Assembly (NCBI RefSeq): GCF_017654505.1
Contig: NC_054537.1
Span: forward strand, 73,385,618-73,449,617
Origin: Polyodon spathula
Taxonomy: Eukaryota; Chordata; Actinopteri; Acipenseriformes; Polyodontidae
Length of the DNA stretch: 64,000 nt
Direction: 5' to 3'
The notes below the pieces were generated by a model that did not search any database, was not told where the DNA came from, and worked only from the letters and a program-made list of their open reading frames with translations. A program made the position numbers and the translations under genes. Below, piece by piece: positions 36,790 to 50,921 of this stretch. Positions within the stretch are counted from its first letter, which is position 1. The number at the start of each line of letters is the position of its first letter.

Positions 36790-37944
36790 CATTTCTTTGA
36801 CTTACTGGGTCACCATATTTTGCAGCACAGCTTGTAAAATGTTTGGATAGGGGAGGGATTGAATTTGACTTCCTGTTTGTTTTTCTTTTTGTGCGATGTC
36901 AGTGAGACAGGCATTTCATTTTTAAAGGACGGAGACAGTTTATAGCAGCACGCAGAAACAAAACATCACAGGAACTTGTTTAGAGATGAGAAAGAAACTG
37001 AAAAACACTGTCAATCTGATGTATAAGACTTATAATTTTGGACCACTACAGAAGCAAATTTGAACTTGACTTTGTAGAAAAAGAAATTACTTAATTTACT
37101 ACTTGTCATTTTACCAGATGGATCAACCTGATAATCACATGAGGCTAGTTAACAAATATAGTTTTTAAAATGTTACTCAAACCTTTTACACGTATGGCCA
37201 ATTCACATATTAATTTTATAAAACCTCAGCTGCAAAAATCATATACAATCTCCGCTTAACTCAATCTGATATCGTAAATACAGCGGTCATACAGTTTTTT
37301 TTGAGTTTTACATCACTTACTATGTCGATAACTAAAGTTTCTGCATTAACAGTTTAACTGTATAATAACACAAATCAAAATTATACTCACTTTTATAGAT
37401 AAGCTCTGGACTAATAACCTTTCTTATTCAGTAACACAAGTCGGTTTTGGTATCTATAGGTGAGTGTTTCATTCTAAAAGCAGTACAACAATTCAGTGTT
37501 TTAATCAATGTCAAAAGCAATGGTCAAAGACTTTTGTGTCTCAATCAATCACAGGTGCCTAACTTTGTTAAACAGTAGGGGGGAAAACTGAAGGACTAAC
37601 TGCTGGGTGTAGAGAAGCAAATGTTTGTTCATTTATTTATTAATTACAATTAAGAAGCTCCAAGAAACCAAGCAAACCTTGCTGTTGTGAAGTTACGGTT
37701 TCAGGAATTGCAAACCTACAAAATTGGGCAGATGTTTCAGCATAAAATGTAAATTATGTACTTAATTAGCATGCATTAAATAAACACATGCAAGTATCTG
37801 CACAGTGCTACACCTGGAATTCCCACATGTAGTTTATCAATGGAAAGTGTTAAACAAAGAAAAGCAAGTACTGTTCTTTAAAAGGTCATTATTCTCTAAG
37901 TAAGGCAGTTGAAAATATTTGCCATGTCAAAAGCACTGTTTTAC
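36790..37944. other. Unassigned intron sequence
   Basis: No gene seen. It may hold the interior of the element that starts at the TTAA at 36515, but no right terminus was found. Confidence 0.4.
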
Positions 37945-37960
37945 TCACACACACACACAT

Positions 37961-38039
<79 letters not shown>
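37945..38039. repeat. (CA)n(TA)n(CA)n compound microsatellite
   Basis: CA runs flank a TA run of about 27 units, so the array is close to symmetrical. Confidence 0.95.
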
Positions 38040-39235
38040 TTTCAACATTATAGACTTAGTTGCAGGAAGGGCCAGTCAAAAGTTGTTTACCATTAAAATG
38101 GTCTTATTGCTCTAAGAAATGGTGTCTTTGCCTTTGTGCTTGCTTCTAAATATGGTCCACTGACCTAGAGCGCAAAACAATAATGTAACTGATGCTAGTG
38201 TAACAAGTCATTTCTTGCTAGTTTTAAAATATTTTTTTTACTTTAATATTTAGGCAAGTTTTACACTTGCTTCGGATTGGGTACATTAGTTATATCTTTA
38301 ATTAGGGCTGACAGCAGAACGACTGGGAGAGCATATGCAAACACTTTAATTACCTTACGATTCAGGTGCGTGCCTTTAAAGTAAGATTAAACGACTGTAA
38401 TTACTTATATACAAATAAGCTTACTTGACTTAAAAAACGCCTTAAACAAATTCCCACTTGGTTTGCTTAATGAGTCGTACACAACAAGCTTCAACATGAA
38501 AGCTGAAAATTAATTTTAATAAAAGAACAACAAGTTTTTAATGAAAAAAGCATTTCTAAAGTAAAAACGGGATTCTGTTATTTTGCATTACCACGGCTTA
38601 ACAGCAGCGACATTTTATTTATCATTGTTGAAACCCGTTAAAGGCCCGGTAAAAACCCTAACCTACGAATGTCCTTGGTTAAAAAAACAAAAAACAAAAA
38701 AACAAACCCATAAACAACCGTCTGAATATAATCTAATTAATAGAAAATAAAACAAACTAAACTAACAAATACATAGCCCATGTATAATCAATCATTTAGT
38801 GTAATATCCAAACTGTCCAGTACCTTCTCTTCCAGGCACACCGCTGCTAATAGCTGTTCTAAATAGTGCAGAGCAGACTGCGGTGGGTCAAACCAATGTT
38901 CGTGCAGGGCCATTTTATTGTGGGTTTTTATTTATTTATTTCTAATATTGGACTTATGGCGTCTTATGAATGACTTTCCTTTTTTACATTTTAAACCGTT
39001 TATAAGCAAAACCATAACAACACACACACAAAAAAAAGTACAGTGGCAAAATATATCATTTGCCTCCTCTTTTCTCTATGGGTTAGGTGCCTATGGTCTC
39101 AATCAAGTTACAGATCAGCAGGAGAAAAATCTAATAAAAAGGTCACAAGTCATCAAATACGTGCGAAAACATTACACTGCCTGGCACTGCAATCACTCAG
39201 GTGAAACAATGTATTGTAATTATCCCAAACATCAG
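38040..39235. other. Unassigned intron sequence
   Basis: No element structure seen. A 41-codon minus-strand open frame at 38788-38913 is described under findings. Confidence 0.35.
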
Positions 39236-40699
39236 TACACCACCCCTCGATATATCTCGGGTGTTGGGGTGCAATGTAAATTCAGTATATAATCGAGGGC
39301 CGCGATATAGTGAGAGACCCACAGAAAAACAAACAGGCTGACAAATACTGTACAACCACTCCCTCGTTTGACCGGGAGCATCAGGGTCCAGTATAAATCC
39401 TCAATGCAACACGCCTTTTCTCAATTTTCGTATAAAATGCAGCACACCCTTTTAATTCGTACTAGGGCAGGTAAGTAATTCTCATCAACTTAAATCTCCA
39501 AATAATTCATGACTCTTCCACTTCTTTCTCAAACACAAACCCTCTGCATTAAAATAATCAATTCCCAATATACTGTATATTTTTCCCTTCCTTTATTAAG
39601 TTTGCTTCTCGTTACAATATAACAATCAGTTACCCAATGTAAATGTACACAATGAGGCAAATTACATTACTAAAACAAAACCAAAGCAAAACAAAGAGGA
39701 GGCTGCATATATATAAAAAAGAGAGAGAGAAAGAGGAAGGCAAGGCATATCACTACACTTTGCTTAAATGAAGGACACATCTTTAAAACAATCCAAAATT
39801 CTGCTGGCCCTCTGATTTTGCTTTTAAAGAGTTAAGATACATTTTACATTCATTAAGGAAATGAGGGAAACTAGGCTTTGAGCGGGACCACTTACATTTA
39901 TGTATAAAACATTTCCATAATAAAATAACAAAATTAACTACAAAAAATTAAAAAACAAAACAAAAAAAAAAAAAACAATAGAATGGTCAATATCAGGATT
40001 AACATAAGCCATTATATCTTTTAAAGACAGTCAAATTAATATTTTATAAAAATCAAAGAGCCAATGCGTAATTCTTTTCAAAAATGAAATAGAGGCTTCA
40101 CAGTTAAAAAATAAATGTGAAATAGTTTCAGGGAGAGAGCTACAAAAGGTGCAATTCATGTCTAAATCAGGATAAATTTTATTTAGATAATACTTAACTG
40201 GATAAATCTTATGTGTTATAGTGAAATGAACTTTCATTTTTGGCAAAAGAGCATAATCAATAGTTATAGACCATACTTTTTTCCAATTGATGCTACATTT
40301 TAGAATTGAATTCCAGAATAGTCAAGCTTTAGGTATCCATTCCCAATATAGGAGGCTTGTTGTTAGGGTTGTTGACATAACTGCCATGTGACTTTTGCTA
40401 CTGTATTGCTGCCACAAGTGAACACCTTGTTGCTGAAAACAGAACAATGATTAAGCAAGTAGATATTTAATTTGCTTTGTGTTATTGTGTAATGCGTGTG
40501 TATATGAGAACAGCACAATATTAATGCCTTGTTTATAACTGTTTTGTATATTTGTTTGATGTGCAGTACGAAATAAAGTGAATTTGCCTATGTACATTGT
40601 GGCTATGGCTTGCACAGTTAAAAACTGTAAAAATGGGGAGCCAACTTCAGGACCATGCAGCAGTATAGCGAGGGGGCGATATTATGAGGGGTGGGTGTA
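39236..40699. mobile_element. Pogo/Tigger-like element with an L1-type insertion
   Basis: The left end TACACCACCCCTCGATATATC is mirrored by the right end (reverse complement ATACACCCACCCCTCATAATATCG), and GGGCCGCGATATAGTGAG just inside the left is echoed by CTATACTGC near the right. A TA at the left end fits Tc1/mariner-superfamily targets. No transposase frame is visible. The L1-like fragment near 40031-40246 lies inside. Confidence 0.6.
40031..40246 (-). pseudogene. L1/Tx1-type LINE ORF2 C-terminal fragment
   Basis: An uninterrupted minus-strand frame of 71 residues contains a C-terminal zinc-knuckle-like motif: CTFCSSLPETISHLFFNC, that is C-x2-C-x7-H-x4-C. It is preceded by HKIYPVKYYLNKIYPDLD, the form found at the end of L1-clade ORF2 proteins. 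Reverse transcriptase and endonuclease are absent. Similar sequence probably extends to about 40330 and 39840. Confidence 0.75.
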
Positions 40700-42756
<2,057 letters not shown>

Positions 42757-42819
42757 GCATAGGCATAAGTTTGTCATTCCTGAATGTAAGGGAGCAGAAA
42801 ATGGCAAAAAACACTCAGT

Positions 42820-43874
42820 TAAGCAAAGAAATAAGTTTGTAATTACTTTAAGAAATGAAGGTCAATCTTTATGACAAATCGCAAGAACTTTGCAAGTGTC
42901 TGTAACTGCTGTGGCCAAGACCATCACATGATTTGAAGAAACTGGCACTTATGAGGACCGAACAAGGTCAGGCATGCCAAAGGTGACCTCAGAATCAGAG
43001 AACAAGTTCATTCAAGTCACAAGTCTGCGAAACCAGCGATTAACTTCCCCTGAAATACAAGCTCAGCTAAATGCTACTAGAAGAACAGATGTTTCAACAT
43101 CAACTGTTCAGAGGAGATTGCGTGAAGCTGGCCTAACTGGAAGAACTGCTGCAAAGAAACCATTGTTAAGAGTGCAGAATAAGAGGAAGAGACTTGCCTG
43201 GGCCAAAAAACACAGAAACTGGACATCTGAGGAGTGGAAGTCTGTCTTATAGACCGATGAGTCAAAATTTGAAATATCTGGGTCCAACTGCCGAGTATAT
43301 GTAAGACTCAGAGAGTGTGAGCGCAAGAGTTCTGCATGTGTGGTTCCCACTGTCAAGCATGGAGGAGGCAGTGTCATGGTCTGGGGTTGCTTTGCTGGTG
43401 ACAGAGTTGGTGATCTTTACCAAGTCCATGGCAAGCTCAACCAGCATGGCTATCATAGCATACTTCAGAGGCATATCATTCCATCAGGATTACGGCTAGC
43501 TGGGCAGTCCTTCATTCTTCAGCAAGATAATGACCCAAAACACACCTAAAAGTTGTCAAGTTTTACATCTCTGGGAATTGGAGCAGAAGAGCTGGAAAGA
43601 CATGTCGGGTGATTTCCTGCTGAAACTTGAATGCCTCGTGTTTGTGAGGCTGTTATTAAGGCAAAGGGTGGCTATTTTGGGGAATCCAAGATTTAGAGAC
43701 AATTTTCAATTTTCTTGAACATTGCTTTGATACTCCATATGTTTGTTTTGTATATTGTAACTTGTGTTTTCATTTTCAAGTATTTACAGAAACATATACG
43801 ACGTAAAACATTGTCAACTATGAAAAAAACCCTAGTTTCCAGCAAGTGTATTCAAACTTTGACTGGTACTGTGT
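42820..43874 (+). mobile_element. Tc1-like transposon, 5' end lost
   Basis: The plus-strand coding remnant is followed by a right end containing TTTGACTGGTACTG, the reverse of the common fish Tc1 terminus CAGTACCAGTCAAA. No left inverted repeat is found; the region before the transposase is a long microsatellite. The right TA is at 43874-43875 or close to it. Confidence 0.85.
42853..43722 (+). pseudogene. Tc1 transposase pseudogene
   Basis: Tc1 transposases cut and paste their own element; they have two helix-turn-helix domains and a DDE catalytic core. Visible in order: the end of the first DNA-binding domain (FEETGTYEDRTRSG), second domain LTSPEIQAQLNATRR and STVQRRLREAGL, AKKPLL, the first catalytic Asp in TDESKFEI preceded by a stop codon (TAG), HGGGSVMVWGCFAGDRVGDL, and the second Asp in QQDNDPKHT followed by a stop. 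Then the reading jumps to LWEL and a C-terminal KAKGGYFGESKI-like piece (read across frames). The block with the third catalytic residue (normally PDLNPIE) is deleted. Clearly non-functional. Confidence 0.88.
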
Positions 43875-43889
43875 AATACATATATATTA

Positions 43890-44910
43890 TGTATTACACC
43901 TCCTTATGCGCAACTGATTCACATTCCCAACAAACAATGGAAGGTATTATGGATTATTCTACGGATAAAGAGTTATTTGACAAAACTGAGCAGCCATCTC
44001 AAACAACTCTGGCTCCACGCAAGATAAGATCTGCAGTGATCATAACTGCTGGATTTCAACAACACCACCCTACCAACAGCAGCTAAGGACCTGCCTGTTA
44101 CTTCATTTTAAAAAACAAAATCAGCAACTCTGGATATAACTGGATCATTCCAAAATGCCTGTGACTTAATGTTCCCAAATGACTATCCTTTCCACTCCTG
44201 TAAATATACCAGCTGTAATCCTCAGGTTTGTAGCACATTGAATCAATGGTCTGGCTCTTAGTTTTTATACTGGTTTATCTGCTATTCTTACTGCCTCCTT
44301 CACCTGTCCTAATCTTCAGAGCGCTTTTGGACTCAGATACAGTGGATTCCTTAATTGCAAAGGTGCTCGATCAAGCGTTTGATCGGCCATTTTGACTCAC
44401 CTTTCCCCTTACACATCAGCCTTCCGGGCACTGCTACCCGGAATAAAAGAGATTAATCGTGTAACTCTCGGCTCCACAGAACCAACCAATTCCCAGCATC
44501 AACAATCACAATGCAACCACCACGTAATTGATCGAAATAGCAAGTCAGGATGCTTGGCTGTCCAAAGCAGAAACCAGCACTTTGAAAATCACTGCCTTTG
44601 GAGTTCAATGGCGAGATACATTTTTTTCAGTCCTCCTGACATTTGGCTGCAGAAGCAGTCCCAAAATGTTCCACACCCTGTCAGAAGCGCTTTGCTGGAT
44701 CTTGGCATTATTACCACATTCCTTTCATTCTTGATCTTCTTGATGACTTCCTACTCACAGGTTTTCCATATGCTCCAGTTAAAATATCTGGCTGTCCTCA
44801 GGTATATTATTTCCAAACTTGGGGTCCCTTTAGCAAAAGAAATAACTCTTGGTCCTTCCAAGTTCCTAGGCATCACCCTTGATTCTCGTTCTTTCCAAGC
44901 CAAGTTTTAA
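43890..44910 (+). pseudogene. DIRS-like retrotransposon reverse transcriptase fragment
   Basis: Plus-strand blocks, in three frames, match the reverse transcriptase of DIRS-type tyrosine-recombinase retrotransposons: ASQDAWLSKAE, FGVQWRDTFFSVLLTFGCRS, SSPKMF and TLSEALCWIL, then LLDDFLLTGF (catalytic Asp pair, about 44730-44760), and finally KEITLGPSKFLGITLDS. DIRS elements use an LDDF form of the catalytic box. RNase H, tyrosine recombinase and the split terminal repeats are not seen. It begins close to the right end of the Tc1 element. The upstream boundary is uncertain. Confidence 0.7.
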
Positions 44911-46140
44911 CCCTCACCCCCCTTTGTAAAAAATATAAGTTAAGTTTATCAGTGCATTTTATAAAAAAATAAAAACATTCAGATGTTCTATATAGACAAT
45001 TCCTCCTCTGTTTCCTAATTATTACAACTAAGACTATGTACAAGGCCATGTAAGGTTTTAAAAGTCAGCAGCAAGATCTTGTAATCGATTCTAAATTTTA
45101 CTGGCAACCAATGAAGATGCTATAAAACATACCCATGCACCCTGAAAAACACTAAGCGTACACCTGTTTGACAGGACTATCAGCTAGTCTACAGGTAAGG
45201 CACTTTTATTCAGTATGGGACAATATTGTCAAACGATCGAAATGTGACGATTTAACAAACCAAAAGAATTACAACTTTTAAAGTTTTTGAAATCCCTTCA
45301 TTTCAAATACAAAACAGACTGGATGTTAAATTGAAGGTTTATTTCAACATTAAACAAAAAAAAAAAAAGTTGTTTTCAAATGTAATGGAAACAGTCAGAG
45401 TAGTTTGCAAGACAAAACATAAGCCAAATGAAAAGTATTGTGACCTCTAAAGCATGTCATTTTGAGATTTGTATCTCAATTGAGGACATATAATGTAACT
45501 TCTCTATCAACAGTAGCAGCAGCCATCTTTTCCAATTACAGGTTTCTCAGGGACACAGTGCATTAGGAGGGAAAACATCATTAAAAGCATATGAAGACCT
45601 CTGCCATTGCCTCCCTCTACACCTTCAAAACCCTTTTCAGACTGAAGCATACTGTCAGTTCACCAACGGAGGGTATTCAACTTCATATTTGCCTTGCTCC
45701 TAGGTCACTTAAATATATCTTGTTTCATTGAAAACTCGGCATTCCACTTTAGAAAAATACTGGTAATGGTGTTGAGCCAGAATTAAGTTATTAAGGACAC
45801 CCATTGCTTGTACTGCTGCAATAAAATACTTTCTATCTGTAATGGCAGTCTGTTTTGAATTCCTATTTGACTGGTATTTGTAAGAACAGCTGAAGATAAC
45901 ATACTGCATCTGGCTTTTGATGTCAACGCCATAGCAACATGATGTGATGTGTTCTGAATTACAATAAGTGTGTAATTTCAAACGTTCACTGTTTTAGGGG
46001 TTGCCGTTTTGTTTCATTAAACGTGATGCTTCTTTCTGTGAGTATTTGTCTGAAGTGTAATAAATGCAGCACTCAATTCCATACTTTATGAAAATTGTAC
46101 AAACCCTCAGGCAGTCTTTAAATCTCTTTATATAACACTG
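44911..46140. other. Unassigned intron sequence
   Basis: A segment near 45045-45130 (GCAGCAAGATCTTGTAATCG, TACTGGCAACCAATGAAGAT) resembles a fish interspersed repeat whose family I cannot name. No gene seen. Confidence 0.35.
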
Positions 46141-46254
46141 TGTAATATATATATATCATATATATATATATTATATATATATATTTAATATATATATATA
46201 TAAATATGTTACAGACAGTATCTGTCATTATATAGGTAAATAATTTTATTATCT

Positions 46255-46325
46255 CCCGAGGTCACTCAATTCCTTTATAAATATTCCATCTCTGGTTACT
46301 GTGAGTTTATAAACTACTCAATAAA
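46255..46325. mobile_element. Left half of the hairpin MITE (second copy)
   Basis: Shares ATATTCCATCTC, GGTTACTGTGAGTTTATAAA and CTACTC with 46980-47020. The right half is missing, so this is a truncated copy about 650 bp from the full one. Confidence 0.75.
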
Positions 46326-46765
46326 TGCATGGATGAAGTCTATATTTGCATCCTGAGCTATTCAAAAAAAAAAAAAAAAAGTCAGAATACTGCAGTAGTG
46401 ACATTAAAATGGCATATTCGTCCAGATCCGTAGTCCTCAAAGTTATGCCCGCAAAGCCAGGCCATCGTGCCCGCGACAGCTGTTCTTAAATTATGTCTTG
46501 TTTTCAATCACGTGGACAACACCCACAATTCGTGGTTTTTATGCACTTTTAACAAATCTGTCTCTGTGAAGATTTACAATCATCCTCCAACAATGGGAGC
46601 ACCAAACAAGCGAGCGAGACAAATCATTTTTGACTCTGACACCGACCAAGAAAAAAAAAGCATACCCCATTGAAACACCTTTTGCAGTTCATTATCTACC
46701 CAGTTTAATTTACCGTTCCTGAATTATCAAAAATAAAATTATATTTAAGATTCTTTAATATTGAC

Positions 46766-46766
<1 letters not shown>

Positions 46767-46809
<43 letters not shown>

Positions 46810-46817
46810 TAATGTAA

Positions 46818-46860
<43 letters not shown>

Positions 46861-46861
46861 T
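46767..46861. repeat. (TAA)n / (TTA)n inverted microsatellite pair
   Basis: About 47 bp of TAA repeats is followed, after GTAA, by about 45 bp of TTA repeats. The arms are reverse complements and could form one long hairpin. Confidence 0.95.
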
Positions 46862-46946
46862 ATTCATTAAATTCAGTTGTAATCTGAACCTTAACACCCA
46901 TTACTTGTCTCTTTTTGTTACAGACAGTAATATCCATGTATAAAAA

Positions 46947-47096
46947 AATAATAGATGGGCTCCAGTGAGTTAAAGGAAAATATTCCATCTCCGGTTACTG
47001 TGAGTTTATAAACTACTCGACCTAACAGTCTCGTAGTTTATGTCACATAAATCCGAGATGGAATTATTTTCCAGCAACTCACTGAAGCCCATCTAT

Positions 47097-47101
<5 letters not shown>
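46947..47101. mobile_element. Hairpin MITE, about 155 bp
   Basis: AATAATAGATGGGC on the left is mirrored exactly on the right, and almost the whole element folds back on itself: CAGTGAGTT, ATTCCATCTC and GTTTATAAACTAC pair with their counterparts around a loop near CTAACAGTC. Followed directly by a (CT)n run. Confidence 0.88.

Positions 47102-47149
<48 letters not shown>
47101..47149. repeat. (CT)24 microsatellite
   Basis: Pure CT run at the edge of the hairpin MITE. Confidence 0.97.
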
Positions 47150-47154
<5 letters not shown>

Positions 47155-50100
47155 ATCATAATCAATGTCATTAATATTATCATTATTATATTTTACAAAA
47201 ACATGCAATATAGTATGCAGGAGCTACGAATTGTGTTTCAAAATGTCTTGATTAATAATAATGTTAGTCTAAAACTAAAGGGTCACCTTCACCAAGAGAT
47301 ATGTAGGTGTACGGTATGTAGCTCAATAGATTATTGTCTATCTATATAGAGATACAGGTTTTTGACAATTTATTTTCTTTCAAAACACACAAAGGAAAGC
47401 AAAACAGGATGCAATTCCCTCCAATGCAGGTCATTTTTACATTTACATTAGGGCTATTCCACAAAATTGGACTCTGTTACACACTTAAAAAATCCAGCTA
47501 AGACAAGTCAAAGATGTTTGTATGCAGTAGATTGAGCATCAATACGTCTTGGGCTTGCCAACAGTCTGATATTGATAACTTATGCAATGCAACATATGCT
47601 ACATTATCTAGAAATGCCCTAGAGTACCATGTACTGAACAGGAGATGCAGAGAAATTTTGTTTTACAGTTCACTGCACTTCTAAATGGTAGCTTTCAGCT
47701 CTATGATGAATGAAAAGGCTTGGGCACCAACAGTTATAGTTGGAAAATTTTGAAATGCATTACTATAGGTATTTAATAACCCGATAGGCAGCAGTACAAC
47801 CCCATGCAGAATGGTTATAAAGTCACTTTGTAATAAAAAGCAATGTTTAGACAGCACTGAAATTTGATATAAAAGCATAACTATAAAGTCCTTCTTAATT
47901 TGAAAACTGACTAGAATGCTGTGGTACAACACAGAGGAAGCAACTAGCCTCTATAGTACACAGACTAAGAATAGGAACTGCCACAAATGAACATGGAAAT
48001 GAAATGGAGCAAGATAAACGAAACCTGCCATTGATGAGTAGGACCTCAAGAGATCCCATGTTCTTTTTATGGGCTCACCGTCTCATTAGCTTAGCTTCCA
48101 AAGAGATGATCATTTAATTTAAAACTCATGCTATTCCTTTGGGAGTGTACTTATTTCCTGCATCTTTGTTTGGTAAAATAGAATGAGAGACCTGGAGAAA
48201 TTCAACAATATAATCCTAAAATTCTTGCTCTCCTGTAACAACTCCACTCTTCAAGAACAGCAGCTACACATACACATACAGTGACATCATCTCTTTGAAT
48301 TTAGTCTTTATGGCGAGGAGCTTACACTCATTCAAATGGAGCAGGTTTGGGTGCTGTATGCAATACAAAAATCTCACTTTTACCAGTGGCGACTCGTCAG
48401 AGGAAGCACTGCCTACTCGAGAATTTTAAAATAAACATGCTTTTTTATTTGTTAGTTTATTTATTTATATGTTTGAAGGAGGCAGACAATCTCCTGTCCC
48501 CTCTGTAGTTATTATTAGCACACCTATTAGCCAATCATTTTTCTTCCATTTCTTCAGATTGCTTGCACGGAATACTAAGTAAAGCCATCTAAAAAATAGC
48601 CAAGGGTGTCACGCTTCCCCTCCCCTTTTGCCTGTTTTAGCCAACCACAAGTTGTGTGGCCTCCCCGATTGATGACCTCAGATGCTACTGCTGATGAGAG
48701 TGAAAGTAATGAAGTGCTGGACGTAGCGAAAGCCTATAGGATTGATTCAGTTACATTAATACATTAAAATATATATATATAATTAAAGAATACTGTTTGT
48801 TTGATTGTTCAAATTACTTGTGGGAGGTTTTCCAATTAGCCACGTTTTTTGGTAACATACTATTTGCTAGAGCAACTAATTTGTAATTTATTCAAGCATC
48901 AGTTACAAGGAAAAAGAAATGGACGTCCTACTCCAACGCTTAACCTGAAACACGAAGGCATGTGTGTGTGTCATTTAGATATCTGAATTGTACCACAAAC
49001 AACTTAACTAATGAAATGCATTTTTATAGAAGATTTAATATAAGCAGAAACTTTTTTTTAAAAATACATTTTATAACACTATAGCAATTTTAAAACAACA
49101 CGGTTTAATTTATACATTACACTGTCAATCAAAAATTCTAAAACGAGATCAATTGGTGGCTGCCATTCAAACCTTTTGGCATAAGCGCTTGAGGAGTGAT
49201 GACTGTAACAGATACACTGATCACCTTCAACTGCCATCTGACTTTTTTTTTTTTTTTTTTTTTTTAGAATCGTTAATACCTTAAGCCATGAAACTTTGCT
49301 GCAAGTCAGTTGTTGTATTAACTTAACAGCAGACTGTTTTATCCTAATTGATACCTATAGTACTGTATCTACTGTTTCTTTAGTCTGAGTGAACAAATGC
49401 GTACATGTGTTTTTTCCACATTGCACAGATCTCAAATCACTAAATCAGTCAACAAAAAGTAAAGCATTGAAAGAAACCAGTATTTTTTCAGTTAAACCTT
49501 GTAGAGTGTGTTACCCTGCTCTCCTATTCTATCTACACTTAACACGAGTGCTATGTGCTGTACTCACACAGTCCTAACTCTCCAACAGGGAGTGAAATCA
49601 CGAGCAGCCTACAGGAGTTTGGTTTATTTCCCTCTGGTAGAAGTTATTTTTATGGACAGTGGATGTTCTAAGTTGACTTATATTACTGCCCATGAGAAAT
49701 TCATAAATGATGTTCACCACTAAAAAAAAAATCTAACAAATATAACCCGGAACATAAAAGCACTCCAACAATCAATTTGAGCAGCAACGCCTGCAGTGCT
49801 TTTAAAACAAACTGGTGTCCATTAACTGAACATATGTTTTGAGGGTTCTTCCTTGTACCGACTAATCCTCAAGTGTTTGCTTCAACTATTCTGCTAGGTT
49901 AAGATAATGTCTCCATGGATGTTTGCAGTTCTTAGACTTCCGTCTCTGCAAAACCGGAGATGAAAATACAGAACAGCTGTATACTTCTTCCCCAAAGTGC
50001 TATACTAAGCCGTAGAGCAATGATACATGCTGCATTGACAAATTAAAAGAGTGGAACCAAGTAGAATAGGTTAATTAAACACTAGGGAAAGCATTTATAG

Positions 50101-50196
50101 CTGCCCTGTGATGCTATATAAAACTGAATCCAGAAAAAGTTAATTTGTCATTATCAGTGGCTAAGAAACAAAATCTAAAGAACTGTCTGATAACAG
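47150..50196. other. Unassigned intron sequence
   Basis: No gene seen. Poly-T run at about 49243-49265. The stretch 48385-48700 has the composition of an old interspersed repeat but no paired ends were found. Confidence 0.35.
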
Positions 50197-50623
50197 TGTA
50201 ACAATAATTTTTTTTTTTTGTTCCTGGGTAATAAGTGTTATTTCCTAATTGCTTATGCCTCAAAAGTATAGAAAATGGCTATTATTCCCCATAAACTTTG
50301 CTTTTGTGACCAGGACAGTGATATTTCAAAATATCACTATTTCCAATGGGAAAACGGGCAAATGTGTGTCTTTTCGTTCACATAACGTCAGAAAAAAACA
50401 ACATATGAATCCAAATTAACATGTATGTATACTAAAGTAATACAAAAATGACTACAAAAGATTTAAAAGTGAGTAGTTTTTCGAGATTTACGATTATTTT
50501 GAAATATCACTGTCCTGGTCACAAAAACAAAGTCTGTGGGGAATAACAGTCATTTTCTATAGTTTTGAGGCATAAGCAATTAGGAAATAACACTTACTAC
50601 CCAGGAACAAAAATTGTGTTACA
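50197..50623. mobile_element. Long-TIR MITE, copy B (both arms)
   Basis: The left end TGTAACA and right end TGTTACA enclose inverted arms of roughly 150 bp: GTTCCTGGGTAATAAGTG, CTAATTGCTTATGCCTCAAA, GAAAATGGCTATTATTCCCC and GGACAGTGATATTTCAAA all reappear reversed at the right. Total 427 bp. Copy A at 8970-9292 matches its left half. No coding capacity; superfamily unknown. Confidence 0.9.
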
Positions 50624-50834
50624 TAGTGTAACTTGTCAGAGAACTCATGACCTGAAGTGTTACACTTATATACCACAAAACTAAAATTCAGCCAAAACAA
50701 AAAATTAAGATGGAAATAGCATGCCAACTCCATATTTTTATTGACATACCGGATTCTGGCAAATCAACAACACACACCACACACACCACACAATTGGGGT
50801 AGTGTGTGGGGGGGGTGTGTGCAAAAGGCAAAGT

Positions 50835-50847
50835 TGTGTGTGTGTGT

Positions 50848-50921
<74 letters not shown>
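50835..50921. repeat. (TG)14 followed by a 60-nt poly-G run
   Basis: TG repeats lead directly into an uninterrupted G homopolymer (50862-50921). A shorter G run sits at about 50807-50815. Such a run could form G-quadruplexes and is also a hard region for sequencing. Confidence 0.95.
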
